From: CAZSMC01 sp964607755
Lineage (GTDB): Bacteria; Zhuqueibacterota; Zhuqueibacteria; Residuimicrobiales; Krinioviventaceae
Reading direction: 5' to 3'
DNA length: 14,329 nt
NCBI GenBank assembly: GCA_964607755.1
Contig: CAZSMC010000090.1
Location: 1-14,329 of the forward strand
Both the position numbers and the translations under genes were made by a program. Shown here piece after piece: positions 1 through 6,800 of the stretch (its first letter is position 1; every line of letters starts with the position of its first letter). The notes beneath the pieces are model-generated. The model was not told the DNA's origin. It worked only from the letters and a program-made list of their open reading frames with translations, and ran no database searches.

Positions 1-39
1 CTCACAATAATGTAAAACATTTTTGAAAGGAACCATATT

Positions 40-270
40 ATGTCTACTCGACAACTAGGTAATAATCTTAGACGATGTCGTTTTGACAAAAATGAGACGT
101 CTCAACAAATATTGGCCAACGCGATCGGCGTGACCAGACAAACAATCCTTTCAATTGAAAAAAGTAAATTTGTTCCATCCACTTTGCTTGCACTGAAAAT
201 CGCAAAATTCTTTAACAAACCTGTTGAGGAAATCTTTTTCATCATAGAGGATGAGAATCAAAGTCTTTAG
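40..270 (+). CDS. XRE-family (YgzD-like) helix-turn-helix transcriptional regulator
   Basis: This is a 76-residue DNA-binding protein that is almost entirely one HTH_3 domain. The helix-turn-helix covers about residues 21-45 (SQQILANAIGVTRQTILSIE). It continues into the family hallmark pattern around residues 46-66 (P-S-x-L-L-A-L-K-I-A-K-F-F then EEIFF). This matches the short YgzD-type XRE regulators of bacteria and archaea. A GAAAGGAA Shine-Dalgarno lies at 25-32, eight bases before the ATG. The next gene starts 45 bp downstream with its own strong ribosome binding site, so the two probably form an operon. YgzD-type regulators are often paired with a small multi-pass membrane protein, as here. 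It is probably an autoregulator of the pair; that is inference. The gene lies in an AT-rich stretch unlike the genes to the right of the tRNA. Confidence 0.88.
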   Translation: MSTRQLGNNLRRCRFDKNETSQQILANAIGVTRQTILSIEKSKFVPSTLLALKIAKFFNKPVEEIFFIIEDENQSL

Positions 271-315
271 CAAATAAAACCTGACAGAATTACTTACTGA
301 GCTAAGGAGGTTAAA

Positions 316-792
316 ATGAATATCAAATTATTTCTTGTTTCCATTCTTGTATTTGTGGCCATACTCTACTGGATTTTGCCCAGAACCAAACTCTCTCAAA
401 AGTTTAGAATGAATGTCGGAGTATTTTACATCATGAATGTAATCGGAATCGTTTTTGGGACATTGGGCATCATTGTATCTTTTCTTTGGCCAGATTTAGT
501 CTTAGAAAGACATTACTTTGAACTAATACTACTTCCGATTTTATTTGTCTATGTTTATACTGCTATCATCAAAAAAGTCAAAGTTGCCAAAGAGCTCTAC
601 GATGAGAAACAGAATCTGAATATGACTCAAGCAGCTGCCGTAACATGGCCGATATCAATCGTAGTTGTATTTTTGCTTTACGCAATGTATCAAGAAGGAA
701 TATTAACAGGGCTAATTTTCTTTCCTATTTTCCTGTATTGTTCTTTCACTTTTTATTCAGCAAGTACTTTATATTTTTTCAAAAAGAATTAA
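316..792 (+). CDS. Multi-pass membrane protein of unknown function, partner of the XRE regulator
   Basis: This 158-residue protein is mostly hydrophobic. I see about five membrane segments: residues 3-22, 38-59, 68-86, 107-126 and 129-154. The only long polar stretch is residues 86-106 (KKVKVAKELYDEKQNLNMTQ), between segments 3 and 4. No catalytic motif is visible. The start is fixed by a consensus AGGAGG at 305-310, five bases before the ATG. The layout (short XRE regulator, then small membrane protein with a charged DE-containing loop) resembles the loci of DUF2178-type membrane proteins, but I cannot confirm that family by eye. Its role may be membrane sensing or stress, and it is unknown. 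It is AT-rich like its neighbour. Another reading frame overlaps its 3' end (645-884) but lacks coding character. Confidence 0.8.
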   Translation: MNIKLFLVSILVFVAILYWILPRTKLSQKFRMNVGVFYIMNVIGIVFGTLGIIVSFLWPDLVLERHYFELILLPILFVYVYTAIIKKVKVAKELYDEKQNLNMTQAAAVTWPISIVVVFLLYAMYQEGILTGLIFFPIFLYCSFTFYSASTLYFFKKN

Positions 793-884
793 CCAGGGTG
801 ATTGAAAAAATCTGGCATCTTTTGGTAATGCATAACATTAGTAAAGTACTGTTCATCTACTTTAAAAACAATGAATACATATAG

Positions 885-959
885 GAAAAAATGGCTATAC
901 ATATAATTTCAATGCTCCTAAATATAGGAAACCAATTCTCATATATATAGCTATTTTTC
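885..959. repeat. Nested imperfect palindrome (long hairpin with an inner hairpin)
   Basis: The left arm at 885-905 (GAAAAAATGGCTATACATATA) pairs with the right arm at 940-959 (CATATATATAGCTATTTTTC). One base is bulged and only two or three positions mismatch or wobble. Inside the loop is a second perfect hairpin, TCCTA (916-920) AATA TAGGA (925-929). The structure could be an RNA fold, a MITE-like palindromic element, or the end of the upstream operon transcript. The last explanation is plausible because it starts about 90 bp after the membrane-protein stop codon. Confidence 0.5.
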
Positions 960-1080
960 TTTCAAAAACTCTTGTTTTATTTTTACTATATTGATCCATA
1001 TTATCTCAAAACACAATGCCAACTTACGAGTTTAATTTTGATGAAAAGGTAGCATAATAATGATGTCGAATACTATGAAA

Positions 1081-1127
1081 AAAAGGCACAATAAAGCGAT
1101 CAAGCCATTAGCTCTATTGTGCCTTTT
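1081..1127. terminator. Probable bidirectional rho-independent terminator
   Basis: A perfect 13-bp stem, AAAAGGCACAATA (1081-1093) with TATTGTGCCTTTT (1115-1127), continues after one A/C mismatch with AGC (1095-1097) pairing GCT (1111-1113). The loop is 13 bases. The stem is flanked by an A-run on the left and T-rich sequence on the right, so it could terminate transcription from either side. It lies 289 bp after the membrane-protein gene. From the right it would end transcripts running through the tRNA-Val. Confidence 0.6.
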
Positions 1128-1249
1128 AAATTTTATTCATACGACCCCTTTTATGCTTTATTCCTTCATTATCTTTTGTACCTTATAAAATAATGTTTAA
1201 AAAATCAAGTACTTTTTAATTTTCCGTGAAATGCTTAGGTACAATTCCA

Positions 1250-1284
1250 ATAATGTGTCATAAAACTGGCAAATAACACATTAT
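1250..1284. repeat. 9-bp inverted repeat near the tRNA break
   Basis: ATAATGTGT (1250-1258) and ACACATTAT (1276-1284) are exact reverse complements separated by 17 bases. The right arm ends about 46 bp from where tRNA homology stops. Symmetric sites at that distance from an integration site can bind recombination proteins, but the sequence alone cannot distinguish this from a simple hairpin or operator. Confidence 0.35.
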
Positions 1285-1326
1285 CATTTCCGAATGTAAG
1301 TCATTGATAGGCAGGAATTTAGAAGC

Positions 1327-1400
1327 TTATGATACTGGATTCGAACCAGTGACCCCCTGCTTGTAAGGCAGGTGCTCTGAACCAGCTGAGCTAATCGCCC
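1327..1400 (-). tRNA. tRNA-Val (UAC anticodon) with broken 3' acceptor strand; probable pseudo-tRNA or attachment-site remnant
   Basis: Read on the minus strand from 1400: acceptor 5' strand GGGCGAT, D-arm GCTC/GAGC with the AGCTGGTTCA loop, anticodon arm CCTGC-CTTACAA-GCAGG, variable loop GGGTC, T-arm ACTGG-TTCGAAT-CCAGT. The anticodon TAC decodes valine GTA. All arms are intact except the last. The 3' acceptor strand should read ATCGCCC but reads ATCATAA, so only three of seven pairs can form, plus one possible G-U, and no CCA follows. The homology stops exactly at 1331. The 5' end lies 5 bp from the stop of the upstream membrane-protein gene, so the tRNA was probably co-transcribed with it. 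As written it is unlikely to be charged. Either an element or rearrangement replaced the 3' end, or the assembly is chimeric here. Confidence 0.75.
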
Positions 1401-1405
1401 GGTTG

Positions 1406-1642
1406 CTATTCAATGCTGCTTTGATCTGATTTGGGTTTAGCAAAAATGGCAATCGGAACGACAATGCAATACGCAATAACTAAAATAATCGGTGCTATGG
1501 TTAGTGTCATTACGCCATCGACCGGTCCTATAGACATAAAAATATAACCGATAATAAGCAGCAAAACAGCCAGTCCAAAAAGCCAGTAATTTTTAGCTGA
1601 AAGGGAGAGAGCAGCAAGATTTTTTTTCTTTTTCTTTGCCAT
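1406..1642 (-). CDS. Small two-helix membrane protein, DUF3098-like
   Basis: This 78-residue protein has a lysine-rich start (MAKKKKK), one membrane helix at about residues 20-38, a short loop (SIGPVDG) and a second helix at about 46-68, then a polar tail. The order (basic N-terminus, NYW/NYxL before helix 1, then TIAP before helix 2, then KPK) resembles DUF3098, a small membrane family common in Bacteroidetes and relatives. The assignment is by pattern only and the function is unknown. No clear Shine-Dalgarno precedes the ATG; an A-rich leader is present, common in this group. The stop codon lies 5 bp from the tRNA-Val 5' end, so the two are probably on one transcript. Confidence 0.75.
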   Translation of the reverse strand: MAKKKKKNLAALSLSAKNYWLFGLAVLLLIIGYIFMSIGPVDGVMTLTIAPIILVIAYCIVVPIAIFAKPKSDQSSIE

Positions 1643-1683
1643 AATTTTTTAGAACTTGAGTTTACAATAAAATTTATTCTGTT

Positions 1684-1712
1684 AATTTAAATATATTATA
1701 GCTTCCAGTCAA
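1684..1712 (-). promoter_or_regulatory. Candidate sigma70-type promoter for the membrane protein and tRNA-Val
   Basis: On the minus strand, TTGACT (1707-1712) and TAAATT (1684-1689) are separated by 17 bp and would start transcription near 1677, about 35 bases before the ATG at 1642. The -35 matches five of six consensus bases and the -10 four of six. Such AT-rich sequence can match by chance. Confidence 0.35.
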
Positions 1713-1866
1713 GTTTTAATTCTCTTGTCGCAAAAGTTCCTCGTTACGAGACTATTCCAATGGATGATAAAATCAGAAATGTATAACACTTTACCCGTTA
1801 AAAAAGAATGTAAAATGCCGCCTGAACTGAACAGAAAAAGTTATCGGAACGAAATTCAAACACATT

Positions 1867-2487
1867 CTATTCTTTACCAATAAACTCGTTCATTTTTACT
1901 TCTAGTTCGTTGAATAAGGACAGAATAATTTTTAACCCACCGTTGTCAATGGTTTTGTATATTGCCTTGTCACTAAGCCCCACACGGTTGGCAATTTCTT
2001 TTACTTTTTTGTTATTCATTAGTAGAGCCAATACTTGAAAACGGTTCTTTTTCCACGTTCTTATGCTGTGCGATAAAAGCTGCAGAGATGTATTCATCAG
2101 TTCTGTGTATTCACCACAACCGTTAATGGACAAAATTGTTTTCCATTTTTTTATACCCTGGATATTTTCGAGCGCAGTGTCCAGGGCTGGACCAGCAAAT
2201 GAATCGGACAGTGGAGTTTCTAACGGGCCAATTGCACATGAAAAATGATATTTCTGCGGCCTCACCGCCTCTAATATCGGAAAAATATCCTGAAACAACG
2301 AATCCGCGCTGCTGTACACAGCCCGCGCTTCCCCGGAATCTTTTATGGTTAGAGGCACGGCTAAAACATCCTGACTTTTCTGATTGCGTTCTTGCACAAC
2401 TTTTTTTAGCTGTTCAGAGAGAACAAAAGGTTGTGCTTTCCTTTTTTCAGAAAAAGGACGGCCACAAAGTACAAGATAGTTTTTCAT
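1867..2487 (-). CDS. SatD-family protein
   Basis: A protein of 206 residues starting MKNYLVLCGRPFSEKRK. SatD-family proteins start with a short beta-strand plus an S-x-K/R motif, have a middle region rich in DSGEA/DxFQ patterns, and end in a helix-turn-helix-like segment. All three are visible here: SGEARAVYSSADSLFQDI at about residues 51-68, RPQKYHFSCAIGPLETPLSD following, and the C-terminal HTH at about 160-185 (KKVKEIANRVGLSDKAIYKT). The family is named after Streptococcus SatD and its biochemical role is not established. I chose the ATG at 2487 rather than the upstream in-frame TTG at 2535. The family-like N-terminus begins there, and GGGTGG lies just upstream. It stands alone here, without the membrane partner (SatE/DUF3307) seen in some genomes. 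Confidence 0.7.
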   Translation of the reverse strand: MKNYLVLCGRPFSEKRKAQPFVLSEQLKKVVQERNQKSQDVLAVPLTIKDSGEARAVYSSADSLFQDIFPILEAVRPQKYHFSCAIGPLETPLSDSFAGPALDTALENIQGIKKWKTILSINGCGEYTELMNTSLQLLSHSIRTWKKNRFQVLALLMNNKKVKEIANRVGLSDKAIYKTIDNGGLKIILSLFNELEVKMNEFIGKE

Positions 2488-2799
2488 TTTGCCACCCACT
2501 TTATATAGTAAAGTAATGGTCTGATTTGACGACAATGAATTATCTTTTTAAAAATAATTTCAAAACAGAGAAAAGTTTTTCAAATCCATTTCCAGTCTAA
2601 AAAGAGATTATTTGCTAGTTTTCCGGACAGAAAAGAAGTGGCGGGAGAGAAAATGCCGGGTCTGGTCCAGTACCAATCGAGTAATACATGAACAAATTAT
2701 GTTGAAAGAATAATTCCTGTAAACAAGATTTTCTCGTTTTTGGCATGAAAACCACACCTGTCCAAAATACATATTTTCTAAAAGAATGTAAAGTTTATT
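2488..2799. other. Intergenic stretch without a gene
   Basis: This holds the 5' region of the SatD-like gene and the downstream region of nth. Apart from the inverted repeat at 2498-2514 I see only AT-rich sequence with short palindromes, and no clear terminator after nth. A reading frame at 2745-2975 runs into nth antisense and looks spurious. Confidence 0.6.
2498..2514. promoter_or_regulatory. Symmetric operator-like site upstream of the SatD-like gene
   Basis: ACTTTA (2498-2503) and TAAAGT (2509-2514) form an exact 6-bp inverted repeat with a 5-bp centre. It lies 11 to 27 bp upstream of the ATG at 2487, where a bound protein would block transcription or translation start. The downstream gene ends in a helix-turn-helix, so autoregulation is possible. 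The arms are short and AT-rich, so chance is a real alternative. Confidence 0.25.
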
Positions 2800-3486
2800 T
2801 TAAACCCTGTTTGGATCATTGCTCTTCTCAAGAAATATTTTACCAGTTGGACATAAATCATTTAGAGGACATTGTTTACAACGCGGAGCGCGCGCGATAC
2901 AAATTCGCCGGCCCAGTTTTAGAAAATTCATATGCATCGAATAAGATTTGTTCTCAGGCACCAGTGGCTGCATAAGATGATATGTTTTTATAGCACTTGA
3001 CTTTTCCGGCACCAGACCAAGTCGGCGACAGAGCCGATGGACATGTGTGTCTACCGGGAAAACATCCACGCCACAGGTAAACATTAGCACCACAGAAATC
3101 GTTTTGATGCCAATGCCTTTCAGTGCGGTAAATGTCTCAATAACTTTATCCGGGTCTTTTTCACAAATAAAGTCAATGTTGAGTGTGCCGTAGGTATCGT
3201 TGATCCAGCGCAAAATGTCTTTAATGCGCTGACTTTTTTGATTAGCAAGACCAGCAACGCGGATAGTATCTGCAATATCATTCACCGGCGCGTCCATAAC
3301 GTCTTTCCACTCCGGGAAACGTGCACGCAACCTGGAATAAGCGGCATCCCGGTTCCGGTCATTAGTGCTTTGAGACATGACTGTCTTGATGAGACTACTC
3401 AACGGATCGCTGTGTCCCTTCCACACTGGTTCGCCAAATTCACGCTCCAATCGACGAATTATTTCAGTTATGTGTGTCGCTTTCAT
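2800..3486 (-). CDS. nth: Endonuclease III, bifunctional DNA glycosylase/AP lyase
   Basis: Base-excision repair enzyme that removes oxidised pyrimidines and cleaves the abasic site. It has 228 residues, close to the usual 210-230. The helix-hairpin-helix is at about 121-133 (LKGIGIKTISVVL). Lys128 in it matches the catalytic lysine of E. coli Nth (Lys120). The catalytic aspartate is Asp146 in PVDTHVHRLC. The C-terminal iron-sulphur loop is complete: Cys196, Cys203, Cys206 and Cys212, spaced 6-2-5 as in 4Fe-4S endonuclease III. The conserved glutamine-serine region (SQSTNDRNRD, 38-47) is also present. All key residues are intact, so it should be active. It is a stand-alone gene read away from the giant gene. 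No clear Shine-Dalgarno precedes the start. Confidence 0.93.
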   Translation of the reverse strand: MKATHITEIIRRLEREFGEPVWKGHSDPLSSLIKTVMSQSTNDRNRDAAYSRLRARFPEWKDVMDAPVNDIADTIRVAGLANQKSQRIKDILRWINDTYGTLNIDFICEKDPDKVIETFTALKGIGIKTISVVLMFTCGVDVFPVDTHVHRLCRRLGLVPEKSSAIKTYHLMQPLVPENKSYSMHMNFLKLGRRICIARAPRCKQCPLNDLCPTGKIFLEKSNDPNRV

Positions 3487-3669
3487 TCACGTAATCTTTT
3501 TATAGTGGTCAAGCTCGAAACCGGTTCAAAATACACTGCACAGCGCAATGTATAAACGGAAGTTATTGATGGAAATTGTTCCGCGATTTAAAAAATACAA
3601 ATATTCAGCAAATATAGACATTCGAGGGTACTTTTCAAAACTGAAGAAAAATTAATTTGGGCAGATTAT

Positions 3670-3697
3670 TTGCAACACTCTTTAACATATGTATATT
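3670..3697 (+). promoter_or_regulatory. Candidate promoter for the giant surface-protein gene or its leader RNA
   Basis: TTGCAA (3670-3675) and TATATT (3692-3697) are 16 bp apart and would start RNA near 3704, just before two tandem hairpins. This gives a leader of about 150 bases before the ATG at 3857. The rest of 3487-3856 contains no gene that I can see. The match is moderate and the region is AT-rich. Confidence 0.3.
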
Positions 3698-3713
3698 TTT
3701 AAGATTAACTGAA

Positions 3714-3773
3714 AAGCTGACCCGTGCCACCAGCTTGAACTCTAAAAGGCAAGTGCGTAAACCTGCCCTTTTT
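3714..3773 (+). ncRNA. Tandem-hairpin leader with terminator-like second stem (attenuator or small RNA candidate)
   Basis: Hairpin 1 pairs AAGCTG (3714-3719) with CAGCTT (3731-3736) around an 11-base loop. Hairpin 2 pairs AAAAGGCA (3744-3751) with TGCC plus TTTT (3764-3772), with one bulged C at 3768, and is followed at once by a T-run (3769-3773). That is the form of an intrinsic terminator. No plus-strand gene lies upstream that it could end. It sits between a candidate promoter and the ATG of the giant gene, 84 bp away. It could be an attenuating leader, a riboswitch-like element or a separate RNA of about 70 bases. It does not match a riboswitch class that I know. Confidence 0.35.
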
Positions 3774-3856
3774 CATTTAAAATAATACAAATTATAACCG
3801 TAAAAACAATAGTATACGTCAACTGAATGTATATGAAAAACATCTAAAGGTTAAAC

Positions 3857-6800
3857 ATGAAAAGCTCGCGCCTCTTTGTTTTGGTCACTATTTTTATTTT
3901 TTTGACGTCTGGTTTTTTGTCCGCAGAGAACACGCGTCTCATTTTTGAACATTCTTTAAGCAATGACAATGGAAAAGGATTCTCCACCATTGAAAACCTG
4001 AACGGAAAATTTGATGCAAACGGCTGGCAATCTACAGATCCGGATATCACTAACGGCAGCAAACTAAAGATTACTTTTAACGACCGTCTTCCACAAGTCG
4101 GAACAATTGAGTGGACGATTCGCAACTTTGATCCCTACAATCAATCAGATTATTCCAGACACCATGTGGCGCTTGTAACGTCAACAGAAGATTTTGACCG
4201 CCGGTTTTATGAAAACGGATCGTGGTTATATTTGCGAACCGGAGAATCATATCGCAAGCCGGATGGTTCTTGTTCTTTCCGAATCGATTGCTCGCCAATG
4301 GGAGTCGACCGACGCTCTCAGCCTCACATTTTAGACTGGAAAAAATGGGATAAAAATGCAAGCTATCGCTTCAAAATTGAATATGATCTTTATCAGCTTC
4401 GTTTTTATATCGATGATCAACTCATACGCAAGGTGGATTTTGAGGGCCAAAGTCAGCGGTTCAAATACCTTTATCTCAGCGGCGACCCCACTTATCCTTC
4501 TTTGGTTGGTCCCATCTATTCCAATCTCAAAGTCTACACAACAAATACAGAAATTATTTACAGCGATAAAACCGGCTCTTTAAATTTGGAAGGACTGGGT
4601 TACCCGGACTTTGCCGGGCACGGCCTGACGGTCGGCGATGTGAACGGTGATGGACTGGAAGATATTTATGTTGGCAATTGCTCGCAAGGAAAATGTCTGC
4701 GGGACATCCTTTACATTCAACAACCGGATGGAACCTTTACAGATGAGACTCTCGAACGCGGTGTGGCTGACGAGTGCTGCACCCATGGCGTCATTTTTTT
4801 CGATGCGGATAATGACGGCGACCTGGATTTGTTCAACGCTAATACCTGGGAACCCAATCAGCTTTACATCAATGATGGAAACGGATATTTTACTGAAGAA
4901 AGCTTTTCCCGGGGGATTGAAGATATTGACGGTGAAACGCGCGGTGCCGTTGTGTTTGATGCCAACAATGACGGCTGGCTGGATATTTTTGCGGCCAATT
5001 GGGGCATGCAGAACGAATTGTATATTAATGATGGGACAGGACATTTTACACGTGAATATTGGGGGGCTGAAGGTGCAATAGAAGATGTAGAGACGATCGG
5101 AACGCAAGGGGTGACGGTTTCAGATATCGATAATGACGGCGATTATGATCTTTATATATGCAAGCGCGAAAAAGCTAATGAACTTTACATCAATGAAAAC
5201 GGCAGATTCCGTGAAGCTGCTTCGGAACGGGGCGTTGACGTGGGTCGCCGCTCAGACGGTGCAACATTTGCCGATATCGACAACGATGGAGACATGGACC
5301 TGTTTGTGGCAAACAGCCGGCAACCCGATTATAAAGGTGATATGCTTTTGCATATTTTTGTGAATAATGGCAATGGGTATTTTACTGATAAAACAACCGA
5401 TTATGACATCGCCATGGAAGGATATACGGCTCAGCTTTTTGATGCGGATAATGACGGCTATCTGGATCTGTTCCGGCTTCGAAATACCGTTTACAACCCA
5501 ACCGCATGCACCGTTTTGAATATTAATGATGGGCAAGGCCAGTTTCGGTCAGCGGGATATTGCGGTGCCGCTCTAATTGCCAGTGACTCGCGCGGCTGTC
5601 TGGTCCGCGATGTCGACCATGATGGTGATATGGATATGTATATAACAACCAAAAATTTTGAAAATATCTACCTTGAAAATGAAACGCCACAAACCGGACA
5701 CTATATCCAAATTTCAACAAAAGGACCGGCAGGCGATACCGGCGGTGTCGGCAGCAAAATTGATGTGTATGAAGATGGCTATCTTGGACATCCAACCCGC
5801 CTCCTCGGTCACAGAGAGGTCACGACTGCTGTCGGTTATTTGAGCGGCTCCGGACTGGTCCAGCATTTCGGTTTAGGTCAGCGTTCGTTTTGTGATGTTC
5901 GCATTACTCTGGTTGACGGAACGGTCATAGAACGAGAGCATGTGGCGGCGAATCAACGCATCGAAATTGCCTTGCAGCAGGACTTTACTCAATTAAGAGC
6001 TGTCAGCGGCGACAATCAATCCGGTTATATCAATCAAAAGCTGCAGCAACCTCTTGTCGTTTGTCTCACAGACCAGGATGATAATCCGGTCTCAGATGAG
6101 ACAATAACTTTTGTCGTGACTGAGGGCGATGCCACGATCGAAGGTTCTGCATCTGTCCAAACAAATGTAGACGGGGAAGCATCGGCAACAGTTGTTTTGG
6201 GAAATGCTCCCGGATCGGTCACTATCGAAGTGCGGCACGAGACTGCGAAAAACTCTCCGGTTGTTTTTACAGCTATCGCACAAGTACCGGATATTGCGCT
6301 GAACAAAGTTAGCGGTGACCAACAGACCGGTCAAGTGGGCGAACAATTACCACAACCTGTTTCGGTTGTTGCTCAATATACTACTGGCCAGCCCGTAGCC
6401 GGGGAAAACATCGTTTTTACAATAAAAAGCGGCGGCGGTAATTTTGCCGGTGATACGACCACATCAGTTGCCACAGACGCTCAGGGCAAGGCTGCTGCAT
6501 ATTGGATACTTGGTCCGAATTTAGGACAACAGACCTGTCACGCAGAATTGAATGGGCTTGCTGTGGAATTTCAGGCGACAGCGCTTACTGGTGATCCGCA
6601 TCAAATCAAAGAAATCTCGGGTGATGGTCAAAACGTCCAGCCAGGGGTGGCATTCGCAGATTCTTTCAAAGTTCAAATTGTTGATCGTTTCGATCACCCG
6701 GTAAGAAATCATCCGGTGTCGTTTCAGATAACAAACGGCAACGGTATTCTAAATGACAACGGTCAGTTTTTTGGACAAGTGACGAATCATAGCGGCTATG

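Larger units (their letters stand above)
793..1326. other. AT-rich gene-free stretch with three inverted repeats
   Basis: I see no convincing coding region in these roughly 530 bases on either strand. The stretch contains a nested palindrome (885-959), a terminator-like hairpin (1081-1127) and a 9-bp inverted repeat (1250-1284), listed separately. It ends at the broken 3' end of the tRNA-Val. Composition is strongly A+T, in contrast with the sequence from about 1900 onward. Confidence 0.7.

Noticed and set aside
645..884. 79-codon frame overlapping the end of the membrane-protein gene
   Set aside because: No ribosome binding site, overlaps the better-supported gene by about 150 bp, and its protein is a low-complexity Phe-rich sequence typical of AT-rich DNA.
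2488..2535. TTG at 2535 as start of the SatD-like gene
   Set aside because: The added 16 residues do not look like the family N-terminus, and the ATG at 2487 has a better upstream GGGTGG.
2745..2975. Plus-strand open frame of 76 codons overlapping the 3' end of nth
   Set aside because: It lies mostly antisense to the intact endonuclease III gene and its frame spans the reverse of the iron-sulphur region; no ribosome binding site or recognisable domain.
3746..3773. c-di-GMP (GEMM) or other known riboswitch in the leader of the giant gene
   Set aside because: I compared remembered consensus motifs and found no match to the conserved core; kept only as an unnamed structured leader.
4580..5795. 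Long minus-strand frames within the FG-GAP region
   Set aside because: They mirror the repeated GATxxxGATxATGAC codons of the calcium-binding motifs; the proteins are full of the same II-rich pattern and have no domains.
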